Positions 17,046-25,329 are shown, counted from the stretch's first letter. The stretch: 64,000 nt of DNA from Caldifarciminota bacterium (GCA_020353055.1 CP070686.1:776904-840903); one strand, 5' to 3'. Program-made: numbers and translations. The notes: generated by a model not told the origin, from the sequence alone.

Positions 17046-18323
17046 GTGCCTCAGGATGGATCCCGAGTAATATTCACAACTGTCGAAACTATGCCCGAAC
17101 CAACGGGCAGGTTTCCGAAAATGGTCGCGGCGCTCCACCACCGTAATTTCAGGCTCTTCTGGTTTGGCCAAATGATCTCTTTGGTCGGGACATGGATGCA
17201 GAATGTGGCGCGCGGCTGGTTGGTACTGCAGATGACGAACTCACCGTTCTTGCTTGGACTAGTCTCAATGCTGGGCATGCTGCCCATTTTGTTTGTTGCG
17301 CCCTTTGGCGGGGCCCTCGCCGATAATCTGAACAAGAGGACTGTCATCATCACAACGCAGATTACCGCGATGACACTGGCCCTGGTCCTCGCAACGCTCG
17401 TTTTCACCAAGCAGGTGCAGTACTGGCATATCGTTGTGCTTGCATCAATACTCGGTATAACCATGGCAATCGATGCTCCTACCCGGCAGTCGTTCATCGT
17501 TGAGATGGTCGGCAAGAAGGACCTGCTCAATGCCATTGCCCTCAACTCGTCCATTTTCAATCTGGCCCGCATCCTCGGTCCAGCCTTCGCCGGGCTGATC
17601 ATCAGCGCGATCGGCATCGTTCTCTGTTTCTACGTCAATGGCATAAGTTACATTGCGGTCATCGCAGGACTCCTCATGATGAGGGGAAATTTCAGTCCTG
17701 CGAAAAAGAAACGCACGCATGTGTTGAAAGACATAAAGGATGGTTTTGGCTATGCCAGACAAAACAGGAACATCATGTCATTGATAACTCTCGTTGCCCT
17801 CTCGAGCATATTCATCATGCCGTATGCAATGCTGATGCCTGTCTTTGCACGGGATGTACTACAAGTTGGTGCCAGAGGATTGGGTATCCTTCTTGCATCG
17901 GCCGGGGTAGGCGCGCTAATCGGTGCTCTCTCCCTTGCCCTTTTCAGTGACTATCGGAAAAAAGGTAGATTCGTGATGGCTGGCACATCTACTTTCGTAA
18001 TTGCCGCACTCATGTTCTCCTTTTCGAACAGCTATCAAATCTCAATACTGCTGCTGCTTTTCATCGGATGGGGTATGGTAATGCAGAATGCATCGATCAA
18101 CAGCCTACTGCAGACGATCACTCCAGACCATCTGCGCGGCAGGATCATGAGCCTCTATGTACTCTTCTTCGCGGGCATGATGCCCTTTGGTAGTCTTCAG
18201 GCCGGGTTTATTGCCGACCGTTTCGGCGCTCAACTGGCACTGAGGATCGGCGGTATTATTGTCGCCTGTGTTACAGTATTTCTTTTTTCCAGCAATAAGG
18301 GGCTCTTTAATCTTGAAGGTTGA
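17046..18323 (+). CDS. MFS family exporter (EntS/MFS_3-like)
   Basis: 425-aa major-facilitator transporter with 12 predicted helices. Motifs include MQNVARGWLVLQMTNSPFLLGL near helix 1-2, PFGGALADNLNKRTVI (motif A, loop 2-3), PTRQSFIVEMVGKKDLLNAIALNS in helix 4-5 and NSLLQTITPDHLRGRIMSLY before helix 10. This is the EntS-like MFS_3 pattern, a group that exports siderophores or drugs; substrate unknown. The GTG start at 17046 is 5 nt after the -10 box with no Shine-Dalgarno; an ATG at 17091 is an alternative. A strong bidirectional terminator follows at 18346-18373. Confidence 0.87.
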   Translation: MPQDGSRVIFTTVETMPEPTGRFPKMVAALHHRNFRLFWFGQMISLVGTWMQNVARGWLVLQMTNSPFLLGLVSMLGMLPILFVAPFGGALADNLNKRTVIITTQITAMTLALVLATLVFTKQVQYWHIVVLASILGITMAIDAPTRQSFIVEMVGKKDLLNAIALNSSIFNLARILGPAFAGLIISAIGIVLCFYVNGISYIAVIAGLLMMRGNFSPAKKKRTHVLKDIKDGFGYARQNRNIMSLITLVALSSIFIMPYAMLMPVFARDVLQVGARGLGILLASAGVGALIGALSLALFSDYRKKGRFVMAGTSTFVIAALMFSFSNSYQISILLLLFIGWGMVMQNASINSLLQTITPDHLRGRIMSLYVLFFAGMMPFGSLQAGFIADRFGAQLALRIGGIIVACVTVFLFSSNKGLFNLEG

Positions 18324-18345
18324 TTTGCTTACAATTGGATAAAAT

Positions 18346-18373
18346 GAAAAAGCCCCCATCAGGGGGCTTTTTC
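18346..18373. terminator. Bidirectional intrinsic terminator
   Basis: GCCCCC and GGGGGC pair around the loop ATCA, extended by flanking A and T runs to a stem of about 12 bp. The T run lies on either strand, so it can end both the MFS message (+) and the first cold-shock message (-). Confidence 0.85.
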
Positions 18374-18392
18374 CCATTCGTGTTAGTACACG

Positions 18393-18596
18393 TTATGCAA
18401 GTTCGACATTCGAAGCTTTCGGCCCTTTTGAGGATTGAGTTATTTCAAACTTTACTCTTTCGCCTTCATTAAGGGATCGATAACCATCGCCCGCTATGTC
18501 ACCATAGTGGACAAAAACATCACCGGTTCCGTCTTCTTTTTCGATGAAACCATACCCTTTTCTGCCATCGAACCATTTGACTTTTCCGTAAGTCAT
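18393..18596 (-). CDS. Cold-shock protein, CspA family (copy 1)
   Basis: 67-aa single cold-shock domain. RNP1 KGYGFIE and RNP2 DVFVHY motifs are present; the protein begins TYGKVKWFDGRKGYGFIEKED. It binds single-stranded RNA/DNA and relieves RNA structure in the cold. Shine-Dalgarno AAAGGAG precedes the ATG. Copy 2 at 20595 differs at only a few residues, and the leaders are nearly identical, so the genes are a recent duplication. Ends at a bidirectional terminator. Confidence 0.95.
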   Translation of the reverse strand: MTYGKVKWFDGRKGYGFIEKEDGTGDVFVHYGDIAGDGYRSLNEGERVKFEITQSSKGPKASNVELA

Positions 18597-18682
18597 ATTT
18601 CTCCTTTCAAGTCTTTATTTATTGAGGGGATCGAGAATATGAGTATTCTACAGAACCATCAACAACTAAATGACTTATCTTA
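18597..18682 (-). promoter_or_regulatory. Conserved 5' leader of cold-shock gene, copy 1
   Basis: Predicted transcribed leader of about 85 nt between the start codon and the promoter at 18689-18716. It is nearly identical to the leader at 20799-20885, including GAATACTCATATTCTCGATC, which can form a small CTCATA/TATGAG-type fold with neighbours. Long structured leaders control cspA in other bacteria (temperature-dependent folding); whether this one does is inference. Confidence 0.6.
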
Positions 18683-18688
18683 AGTATT

Positions 18689-18716
18689 ATTATACATAAA
18701 CAATACCGAATGTCAA
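18689..18716 (-). promoter_or_regulatory. Promoter of cold-shock gene, copy 1
   Basis: Minus strand TTGACA (18716-18711), 16-nt spacer, TATAAT (18694-18689): both boxes perfect. Confidence 0.8.
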
Positions 18717-18813
18717 TAGGGATGTTTAACGCAGAAGGCCCTGCCTTCTTTAAGGAAGAACACCGCACTCAATGCTCTCTGCTCTATGCTGTCCCGACGA
18801 GCCAGAGAGTACT

Positions 18814-18867
18814 AACAAACACAACGGGAATAACGCAACTAACGATGTTAACGAACCAAACGATATG
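18814..18867 (+). repeat. 9-bp AACGNNNNT array, six units
   Basis: Consecutive 9-mers AACAAACAC, AACGGGAAT, AACGCAACT, AACGATGTT, AACGAACCA, AACGATATG. It is preceded by a CTCTCTG/CAGAGAG inverted repeat (about 18774-18808) in place of the ATTGCGAG palindrome seen in other copies. Confidence 0.75.
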
Positions 18868-18878
18868 TTGCGGAAAGT

Positions 18879-20357
18879 CTAGATTCTTTCAAAAACCTTC
18901 CTGAAGTGATAACCGTAGATGGCAAAGGTTACGGCGAGAGGTGTAAGCCGAGGCCGGCTGAACACACTCCACAGGAAAAGACGCCAGTAGTGAAAACGTT
19001 CTTTCCCCTTTATACCTAGAACGAAGATCGACATTACGAAAGCCTTCACCTCACTCATGCTGAGCCTTCCCAGGCTGTTGTGTAATGGTTTGTAGTTCTC
19101 CAAAAACTTCTTGACCCGTGCGTAGAACTGATCAGGTGAATATATCGTCCTGACAATATTTCTGTAACCTTCCAGAAGCGTTGCGTACTGCATCTTGGGA
19201 ACGAAATTTATCGAACAATCCGTGTTGTTGCCAGTAGCTTCTGCCAGCAGACGGTTCTCCCCCTTGAGCCGCTGGTAGAGTTTTGTGCCACGTACCGCAC
19301 TGAGCAAACCCACCATGGCAGTCACAATTCCACTGTTCTGGATGAAACGTATCTGCCTTTCGAAAATAGTCTGTGGATCGCTGTCAAAACCAACTATAAA
19401 ACCACCCTGGACCTGAAGGCCGAACCGTTGGATTTTTTTGACGCACTTGACCAGATTGCGATTTTTGTTCTGTCGTTTACCGCATTCTGAAAGGCTATCT
19501 TCATCCGGAGTTTCGATACCAATAAAAACTGTGTTGAAATTGGCCTGGACCATCAAATTCATCATCTCTTCATCATCTGCCAGATTGACGGATGCTTGTG
19601 TCAGAAAGGTAAAAGGATATTTCATGCGCTTCATCCACTCTGCGACGGCAGGGAGAACTTGCGATTTCAGACTTCGCTTGTTGCCAATGAAATTGTCATC
19701 AACGAAGAACACCACGCCACGCCAACCTCGATCATAGATATTCTGGAGTTCAGCAATGACCTGGCGTTTTGTTTTCATGCGTGGTTTATGACCATAAAGT
19801 AGCGGGATATCGCAAAAATCGCAATCAAATGGACACCCGCGTGAAAATTGAATACTCATAGAAGCATACTTCTTCGTATTCAGCAGTCCCCAATCCGGAA
19901 TCGGCGTTTTTTCCAGATCTGCCCACTCTGGCGATGTATAAATATGACGAGCACGGCCTTTGCTCAGATCGTCCAGGAATTGTGGGAGCGTGATCTCAGC
20001 CTCATTTAGTACAAGATGGTCAACATGGTCATATTCATCATACGAACTCGTAAACAATGGTCCGCCCGCAACCGTCTTCCTACCTTTCGCTTTGCAGCGT
20101 GCGATGACCTCGGCCACTGACCTTCTTTGTATGGTAGCCGCACTGATGAATACAAAGTCTGCCCACTCAATATCCCGGTCCTTCAACTTTCCAACGTTCA
20201 TATCAACAAGTCGTTTCTTCCAGTCGTCCGGAAGAATGGCGGCAGCGGTAAGCAATCCGAGTGGTGGATTTGTTGCCTTCTTGAAAATAAATCTCAGCGC
20301 GTGCTTGAACGACCAAAACGTATCCGGATTCTTTGGATAAACCAGAAGTATGTTCAT
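18879..20357 (-). CDS. B12-binding radical SAM protein (DUF4070 type)
   Basis: 492-aa enzyme. N-terminal cobalamin-binding-like domain (about 1-150; LLVYPKNPDTFW, FVFISAATIQRR, KTVAGGPLF). Radical SAM domain (about 165-400) with the [4Fe-4S] motif RGCPFDCDFCDIP, GGE-equivalent VFFVDDNFIGN and IGIETPDE. C-terminal DUF4070-like helical region. Relatives include B12-dependent lipid methylases such as HpnP, but the substrate here is unknown. The operator-like palindrome over its -35 box and a hairpin that sequesters part of its Shine-Dalgarno suggest regulated expression. It sits between the two cold-shock genes. Confidence 0.87.
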   Translation of the reverse strand: MNILLVYPKNPDTFWSFKHALRFIFKKATNPPLGLLTAAAILPDDWKKRLVDMNVGKLKDRDIEWADFVFISAATIQRRSVAEVIARCKAKGRKTVAGGPLFTSSYDEYDHVDHLVLNEAEITLPQFLDDLSKGRARHIYTSPEWADLEKTPIPDWGLLNTKKYASMSIQFSRGCPFDCDFCDIPLLYGHKPRMKTKRQVIAELQNIYDRGWRGVVFFVDDNFIGNKRSLKSQVLPAVAEWMKRMKYPFTFLTQASVNLADDEEMMNLMVQANFNTVFIGIETPDEDSLSECGKRQNKNRNLVKCVKKIQRFGLQVQGGFIVGFDSDPQTIFERQIRFIQNSGIVTAMVGLLSAVRGTKLYQRLKGENRLLAEATGNNTDCSINFVPKMQYATLLEGYRNIVRTIYSPDQFYARVKKFLENYKPLHNSLGRLSMSEVKAFVMSIFVLGIKGKERFHYWRLFLWSVFSRPRLTPLAVTFAIYGYHFRKVFERI

Positions 20358-20384
20358 AATTCCGACAACTCCTTTCTGTGATCA

Positions 20385-20402
20385 CGAAAGGTGATGGTAG
20401 CG
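20385..20402 (-). promoter_or_regulatory. Hairpin overlapping the Shine-Dalgarno of the radical SAM gene
   Basis: On the minus strand CCTTTC and GAAAGG pair around GTGATCACA, itself palindromic. The 3' arm is the first part of the AAAGGAG ribosome-binding site, about 11 nt before the ATG, so folding would occlude it. Confidence 0.4.
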
Positions 20403-20457
20403 TATGGAAAATTGTGTGCACTCACCGCATGCACACTCAATTACAGTAAGCGTGCGT

Positions 20458-20487
20458 ATTTTACATATCAGACGAATATTTCGTCAA
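20458..20487 (-). promoter_or_regulatory. Promoter of the radical SAM gene with overlapping palindromic operator
   Basis: Minus strand TTGACG (20487-20482), 18-nt spacer, TAAAAT (20463-20458). A perfect 15-bp palindrome, GACGAATATTTCGTC, at 20471-20485 covers most of the -35 box and the start of the spacer, as expected for a repressor site. Confidence 0.5.
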
Positions 20488-20546
20488 CCTATAATATATT
20501 GTAAGAACAAGAATGCTTTTGTCAAGACTTCCGATGGTGTAGTAGA

Positions 20547-20578
20547 AAGAGAAGGTCCCCGTGAGGGGACCTTCTCTT
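20547..20578 (-). terminator. Terminator of cold-shock gene, copy 2
   Basis: 14-bp perfect stem (AAGAGAAGGTCCCC with its complement) around GTGA, followed on the minus strand by a pyrimidine-rich TTCTACTAC tail. Confidence 0.75.
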
Positions 20579-20594
20579 ATGCATTTATTGCATA

Positions 20595-20798
20595 TTATGC
20601 AAGTTCGACTTTCGTAGCTTTTTCACCCTTTGGGGACTGGCTAATCTCAAATTTAACTCTATCGCCGTCGTTAAGGGACCGATAACCATCGCCCACTATG
20701 TCATCATAATGGACAAAAACATCACCGGTTCCGTCTTCTTTCTCGATGAAACCATAGCCTTTTCTGCTATCGAACCATTTGACTTTTCCGTAAGCCAT
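20595..20798 (-). CDS. Cold-shock protein, CspA family (copy 2)
   Basis: 67-aa cold-shock domain with RNP1 KGYGFIE and RNP2 DVFVHY, almost the same as copy 1 (differences such as Asp/Gly in the first RNP region, and KATKVELA rather than KASNVELA at the end). Shine-Dalgarno AAAGGAG. Own perfect promoter and terminator, so independently transcribed from copy 1, with the radical SAM gene in between. Confidence 0.95.
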   Translation of the reverse strand: MAYGKVKWFDSRKGYGFIEKEDGTGDVFVHYDDIVGDGYRSLNDGDRVKFEISQSPKGEKATKVELA

Positions 20799-20885
20799 AT
20801 TTCTCCTTTCAAGTCTTTATTTATTGAGGGGATCGAGAATATGAGTATTCTACAGAACCATCAACAAACTAAATGACTTATCTTA
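20799..20885 (-). promoter_or_regulatory. Conserved 5' leader of cold-shock gene, copy 2
   Basis: About 86 nt, nearly identical to the copy 1 leader over its whole length, whereas the spacers between the promoter boxes differ between the copies. This points to selection on, or very recent duplication of, the leader. Confidence 0.6.
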
Positions 20886-20891
20886 CGAATT

Positions 20892-20919
20892 ATTATATCC
20901 AAAGAACCTGCGTTGTCAA
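20892..20919 (-). promoter_or_regulatory. Promoter of cold-shock gene, copy 2
   Basis: Minus strand TTGACA (20919-20914), 16-nt spacer, TATAAT (20897-20892). Confidence 0.8.
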
Positions 20920-20965
20920 GACACATGTTGCGCCCTGTTCCACCGCTCCAAACCCTATTGTAACG

Positions 20966-21394
20966 TCAAACGATTTCGACAAGTCTGATATCAAAAGTCA
21001 GGTCTTTTCCTGCCAATGGATGGTTCGCGTCCAGCGTAACCTTGGATTCGGATACATCAGTCACCTTTGCCTGAATGACACCGCCATCGTGCTGGCGAAT
21101 CTGCACAAACCCACCAACTTTCAGTTCAAGATTATCCGGTACTCGCTTACGCTCAACGTCAACGACCAATTCCTTACGGTGCGGGCCGTAGGCCATCTCT
21201 GGAGAGATCTTCACGGTCTTCGAATCACCGGGAGCCATCCCAACAACCGCCTCTTCGAAACCGGGGATTATCTTACCGTCGCCGACAGTGAATTCGAGCG
21301 GTTCACGCTCAACCGAAGAGTCAAAGACTGTCTCATCTTCGAGTTTGCCAGTATAGTGGATCTTTACCTTATCACCGCTTTTTGCCTGAGCCAT
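20966..21394 (-). CDS. SlyD-like FKBP-type peptidyl-prolyl isomerase
   Basis: 142-aa cytoplasmic prolyl isomerase/chaperone. FKBP core with an insert-in-flap domain as in SlyD: VKIHYTGKLEDETVFDSS at the start, IPGFEEAVVGMAPGD, the flap insert (about residues 65-120), and NHPLAGKDLTFDIRLVEI at the end. The metal-binding His/Cys-rich tail of E. coli SlyD is absent. Shine-Dalgarno AAGGAGG precedes the ATG. Confidence 0.92.
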   Translation of the reverse strand: MAQAKSGDKVKIHYTGKLEDETVFDSSVEREPLEFTVGDGKIIPGFEEAVVGMAPGDSKTVKISPEMAYGPHRKELVVDVERKRVPDNLELKVGGFVQIRQHDGGVIQAKVTDVSESKVTLDANHPLAGKDLTFDIRLVEIV

Positions 21395-21593
21395 AATGCC
21401 TCCTTATTAGATTGCGAAACAGACAATTGACACTTTAGAAAGTAAATAGTTGGGACAACCGGTTCATACTACTTCAGACTGTCGTCAAGAACCGGTAATC
21501 ATAAGGGTATTTTCACCAACGTAATAACCTTGCGTACTTATGTGCCAACAGTATACTTATGATACACATTTTCTTCAATCTGTCAACCGAGCA

Positions 21594-22367
21594 TCACTGT
21601 AAAGCAAGTTCCCATGGAATTGTGTTCCACGGACTCTCAGGATTCTCGATGAGTCTTCTGTATGCCTGGCAAAAAAACTCACCGCTTGCCTCGGTTCTCT
21701 CTAACGACCAAAACTCCCGGCCGACAAGGTAGTTATCACCCAGGTCTGCCCATGAATCAAAACTTACCTGCAAGAAACGGGCTTTTGGCATGATCAACTT
21801 CCATGACTCACTTTCACTCAAATAGCCGAGGAGATGGCCTCTGCGGCACAAATGTATGTACCGACAGAAATCCCATCCAATTAGACTCTTCGCGCCAAGT
21901 CGGGTCCAATTCTCGCGTACTACTTCCCATGAACTACGGTCCTCCACGGGAAGGCTGGCGATCATCTCTTCGTACTCTTCGTCTGTGAGCGTATTCATAT
22001 ACTGGCCCATTTCATCAAAACGCTTCCGGTGGCCAACCTGTTCAAGCCAATCCAGCACGAAGAAAAGACCATCACGACTGTCAATTCCCCACCAGTAGTT
22101 CAGTAAATCATGATGCTTGGCAATGTTTTCTTCAGTGCGCGCAACGCCCTCTAAGATGTCATGCCTTTCACGGTTATATTCTGTCAGAACACTTGTAGTA
22201 GCCAAAGCCCATAGTCTTTGTTCGATCTTTGGCCGCTGACCGCATGAAATATAAAGAGACAATATGCATGACAATATTAGCACATTTGGTTTTATGACCC
22301 ATGGAGAATCTAAAAATCTCAGAATGGAATGTACAACATACCACCTGCGTGCGAATCCTCGCGCCAT
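21594..22367 (-). CDS. DUF1266 lipoprotein
   Basis: 257-aa protein with an N-terminal hydrophobic segment and possible lipobox (LYISC). The C-terminal half matches the DUF1266 pattern: GAKSLIGWDFCRYIHLCRRG, GYLSESESWKLIMPKARFLQ, SWADLGDNYLVGREFW. Function unknown in this family. ATG at 22367 chosen because GGAG lies 5 nt upstream and a promoter lies at 22383-22410. Confidence 0.75.
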   Translation of the reverse strand: MARGFARRWYVVHSILRFLDSPWVIKPNVLILSCILSLYISCGQRPKIEQRLWALATTSVLTEYNRERHDILEGVARTEENIAKHHDLLNYWWGIDSRDGLFFVLDWLEQVGHRKRFDEMGQYMNTLTDEEYEEMIASLPVEDRSSWEVVRENWTRLGAKSLIGWDFCRYIHLCRRGHLLGYLSESESWKLIMPKARFLQVSFDSWADLGDNYLVGREFWSLERTEASGEFFCQAYRRLIENPESPWNTIPWELALQ

Positions 22368-22382
22368 ACTCACTCCGCCCTA

Positions 22383-22410
22383 ATTATCACGAAAACAGGT
22401 AAACTGTCAA
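22383..22410 (-). promoter_or_regulatory. Promoter of the DUF1266 gene
   Basis: Minus strand TTGACA (22410-22405), 16-nt spacer, GATAAT (22388-22383), with the Shine-Dalgarno about 6 nt after the -10 box. Confidence 0.6.
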
Positions 22411-22452
22411 CCTTATTCAAACGTCAAAAATATAACATCTTAGATCATTCGT

Positions 22453-23058
22453 TCAGGCGACCATCAGAATCCCGCCCAACGTATGACAAACGATGCACCA
22501 CCAGACAGTCTCGGTTTTCTTCGCCAAAAACGCTAAATAAAACCCGAATAATCCAGATCCAATCATCAATCCAATGACATGAGAATTCGGTGAAAGCGAC
22601 CCGGGTATATAATGCCAGAGAGTAAACCAAAACGTGGGCCAAACCATCCTGTAGAATATGTTTTTTGGGAAGAAATTAAGATATACACCTCGCCACAGAA
22701 TTTCCTCAAAAAAACCGTTGCCAAAGGCAGTCGAAACCAGAAGAACAGTCCACAGCGTGGTCGGCTTAGCGTACTGTGTTCCGGTAAGAAATCTGAATAT
22801 TACCGTCATTATCAGGGGAAAAGCAACAAAAGGCAAAGTGGATTTATCGGGCTTCCGCGGACGGATCAACCGGAATATTTTTTTCTTGCCGACAATCGTG
22901 AACGAAAAAATTGCACCCCAACTTATCCAATATACCCAGAACCCTGCGTACCACGCAAATTGATTACCGTATGGCTGCGCTAATTGCCGGTAGACAATAT
23001 ACATTGAAAAGATTACGGCGATCGGCGCAAACACTGTGATCCTTTGCCTCTTACTCAC
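22453..23058 (-). CDS. CPBP family intramembrane metalloprotease-like protein (copy 1)
   Basis: 201-aa polytopic protein of the CPBP/Abi family (CAAX protease and bacteriocin-processing enzymes). Motif 1 is FFEEILWRGVYLN (EExxxR) and motif 2 is FWFTLWHYIPG (FxxxH). About six helices. GTG start. Substrate unknown; a second family member is at 55051. Confidence 0.85.
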   Translation of the reverse strand: MSKRQRITVFAPIAVIFSMYIVYRQLAQPYGNQFAWYAGFWVYWISWGAIFSFTIVGKKKIFRLIRPRKPDKSTLPFVAFPLIMTVIFRFLTGTQYAKPTTLWTVLLVSTAFGNGFFEEILWRGVYLNFFPKNIFYRMVWPTFWFTLWHYIPGSLSPNSHVIGLMIGSGLFGFYLAFLAKKTETVWWCIVCHTLGGILMVA

Positions 23059-23129
23059 GCCGTCCGCCAGGTAACATAGGGTCTTACTTTTTTTATCGCT
23101 GCAAGCTTTCTGTCAATCTCTGTCATCAA

Positions 23130-23146
23130 CCTGAGCGAAGCTCAGG
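23130..23146 (-). terminator. UUCG-type hairpin at the end of the holin-like gene
   Basis: CCTGAGC and GCTCAGG pair around TTC (minus strand); the stop codon TGA of the holin-like gene lies in the 5' arm. No strong U run follows, so termination is uncertain. Confidence 0.4.
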
Positions 23147-23522
23147 CGCTACGCTGTTTCACTGGTTCCCGAAGAACGGCCGAGAGTATCACGGACACAA
23201 TACTCACGATGAGTGCACCCAGAAAGGCTGCCCAGAAACCATCTACATAAAAACCAACCCCGAACCAGTTAACGGCAATCGTCGACGCCAACCACAGCGT
23301 AAGCGCATTGATAACGAGTACGAACAAACCGAGCGTCAGGATAATGAGTGAACACGTAAGTAGCGCGAGTATTGGTCGTATGATCGCGTTTACAAGTCCG
23401 AGGATGATCGCCATAACCGTAAATATCAGCCATGCATTACCCTCAACCCGTATGCCGGGCACGAGCCAAGCCGCGACAAAGAGCGAAAAAGCAACGATTA
23501 TCCAACGTATCAGTAATTTCAT
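23142..23522 (-). CDS. Phage_holin_4_2-family small membrane protein
   Basis: 126 aa, four hydrophobic helices, with the family pattern LIRWIIVAFSLFVAAWLVPGI near the start, ILGLVNAIIRPILALLTCSL in the middle and GFWAAFLGALIVSIVSVILS near the end. Despite the name this family is widespread in chromosomes and is not a prophage sign. Located 10 nt after the GyrI-like gene, so co-transcribed. Confidence 0.85.
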   Translation of the reverse strand: MKLLIRWIIVAFSLFVAAWLVPGIRVEGNAWLIFTVMAIILGLVNAIIRPILALLTCSLIILTLGLFVLVINALTLWLASTIAVNWFGVGFYVDGFWAAFLGALIVSIVSVILSAVLREPVKQRSA

Positions 23523-23532
23523 CCTACTCTCC

Positions 23533-24003
23533 TTACTTTTCGGTTATTGGGATATGAATATCAATTTCAGTGGCGGGATTGTCCATACCCTTGAATCTTT
23601 CGTCGTATAACTCAAAGTCGTACGGGTCCGCAATCTCGTATTTTGCCTTGGGCAGCCACTCGTGATAGACATACTGAAAAGTCTTGCTCAACTCGTTTAC
23701 CCCACCTTTGCTGGTAAACACCGCGTAACTGTTAGCCGGAATGACTTTACCGACCATGTTCGCCGGAATGTCTTTCAGATCGTGGACTTCTCCGCACGCC
23801 ATGTAGTAGAATTTTTTTTCTTTAAGAAATTCTTCTGTGTAGAATTCGACACCGTAACCAACACCGGGATTCTTCAACGTCAGTTTCTTTTGCAGTTTCA
23901 TGTATATATCCCATGCTTTTGGAAAAAGACCCGAGTCACTATTACCATATACCACCACACCGATAACAAAAAATTGTGGCAACTCGATTATTTTAGGTTC
24001 CAT
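23533..24003 (-). CDS. GyrI-like / effector-binding domain protein
   Basis: 156-aa stand-alone effector-binding (SHS2/GyrI-like) domain: EPKIIELPQFFVIGV at the start, GYGVEFYTEEF, YYMACGEVHDLKDIP, IPANSYAVFTSKGG, and FELYDERFKG...ATEIDIHIPI at the end. Such domains bind hydrophobic or cationic ligands, or inhibit gyrase in some members; the ligand is unknown. There is no DNA-binding domain. Shine-Dalgarno GAGGAGAGG. Own promoter at 24022-24050. Confidence 0.85.
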   Translation of the reverse strand: MEPKIIELPQFFVIGVVVYGNSDSGLFPKAWDIYMKLQKKLTLKNPGVGYGVEFYTEEFLKEKKFYYMACGEVHDLKDIPANMVGKVIPANSYAVFTSKGGVNELSKTFQYVYHEWLPKAKYEIADPYDFELYDERFKGMDNPATEIDIHIPITEK

Positions 24004-24021
24004 TGTCCTCTCCTCAGTAAC

Positions 24022-24050
24022 ATTGTATAGCAGAATGTATGTCTTGTCAA
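24022..24050 (-). promoter_or_regulatory. Promoter of the GyrI-like/holin-like unit
   Basis: Minus strand TTGACA (24050-24045), 17-nt spacer, TACAAT (24027-24022). Confidence 0.65.
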
Positions 24051-24120
24051 CGCAACAGGCGAATTATTCTACAGATATGTAACATCTGCAATACAGAACC
24101 AGATTGTATTACATATCTCC

Positions 24121-24663
24121 TTATATCGGTAGTCCCGGAATAATACGGCTGCGTACTTTTCTCTTATACGCCAAGTATTTCTCACCAAGAGCGCGTTCGA
24201 GCGCCTCTTCCTCAACCAGGGTGTGAAGCAGCAATGCTGCCCACCACAACGGTACGAGCGCCAGGCCGATTATCGAGCGGAACATTATTGCCCAGCCAAG
24301 GTACCAAAGAAGTTCACCCAGGTATATCGGGTTTCTGACAACAGCGTAGAATCCAGTAGTCACCAAATCCATCTGCCCATGTGGTTTTGTGAGCGGTTTG
24401 ATGGACAACGCAGGAATACTGAAGATCAATCCCATAACAAAGATTACACCACCCACAACCCAATTCCATCCATTCGTCTCGAAACGCGGCTGCGGACAGA
24501 AGGGCAGCACGAGCATTCCTCTTGCTAATACGAATACGGTCACGATTACGACACCGAAGATGAGCGAATTCCCCAACTTCTTAGTGCTCACTATCAAACC
24601 ACCGCCGACCAGGGAAAACATGCTGATCAACGCCCAGAAAAATGGATCCCGGATAAATACCAT
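24121..24663 (-). CDS. ICMT-like membrane methyltransferase
   Basis: 180-aa protein with about five helices and the C-terminal SAM-binding signature LVTTGFYAVVRNPIYLGELLWYLG followed by EEEALERALGEKYLAYKRKVRSRIIP. Shine-Dalgarno AAGGAGGG, 3-4 nt before the ATG. Substrate unknown. Follows the SnoaL-like gene by 96 nt. Confidence 0.85.
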   Translation of the reverse strand: MVFIRDPFFWALISMFSLVGGGLIVSTKKLGNSLIFGVVIVTVFVLARGMLVLPFCPQPRFETNGWNWVVGGVIFVMGLIFSIPALSIKPLTKPHGQMDLVTTGFYAVVRNPIYLGELLWYLGWAIMFRSIIGLALVPLWWAALLLHTLVEEEALERALGEKYLAYKRKVRSRIIPGLPI

Positions 24664-24759
24664 ACACCCTCCTTGAACGCCACGTCTGTGGTGAAGAATG
24701 ATATTTAAGACATCAAAGTCGGATTACAATTCCGCAATTCGAAATAGTGAAATACAGAA

Positions 24760-25329
24760 TCAGTTGGTGATCAGATCTTCCGCCTTGGAGAAGTGCATCT
24801 GGAATATCTTCCATTTTCCCTCAACCTTTTCGAGTACGCCGCTCCAACGGACATTTTCCCAGTTCGCCGGCTTTCCCTGGAACTCATTGTAGTCATCGAG
24901 AAGACAAGCCCACCAGGCTGTCTTCAAGGTCGGTGACATGTGAATGCGGAGATCCTTTATTACTACCTTGATCGCCTTGAAGTCATCGCGCATAAAGAAA
25001 TTCTCCGTCATATTTTTAAAGGCCTCAAATCCGATAATCGTGCTTCTGGAATCGGTCTGGAAGAAAAACAACTCGTCATTATTAACAACGCTGGAATACG
25101 ACATCGCAGTATCCTTATCGTGTACTGCCCACTCGATGCTGGCTCTTATCGTTTTTTCTACTTCTGCCAATTCATCGTGTTGGTTCTTCACGGTGTTGAA
25201 CGTAAACTGGTGACTCATCTCAACCTCCTCCTCTACAACATTCTCACCTGGTATCGTATCGGCCGATAATGCCATCATGCAAAAAAACAATACACATACG
25301 AACGCAGACGTCAACGACCTGCCTATCAT
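24760..25329 (-). CDS. Secreted SnoaL-like (NTF2-fold) protein
   Basis: 189-aa protein with signal peptide (VCVLFFCMMALSAD) and a SnoaL/DUF4440-like domain (about 55-185): EKTIRASIEWAVHDKDTAMSYSS, a central helix, and WSGVLEKVEGKWKIFQMHFS at the end. A paralogue by fold of the lipoprotein at 10797, without lipobox. Start at 25329 follows AAGGAGG; upstream in-frame Met codons lack such a site. Confidence 0.75.
   Translation of the reverse strand: MIGRSLTSAFVCVLFFCMMALSADTIPGENVVEEEVEMSHQFTFNTVKNQHDELAEVEKTIRASIEWAVHDKDTAMSYSSVVNNDELFFFQTDSRSTIIGFEAFKNMTENFFMRDDFKAIKVVIKDLRIHMSPTLKTAWWACLLDDYNEFQGKPANWENVRWSGVLEKVEGKWKIFQMHFSKAEDLITN

Noticed and set aside
23142-23522. Prophage because of a holin-family protein
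   Set aside because: Phage_holin_4_2 proteins are common chromosomal membrane proteins; no other phage gene is near.
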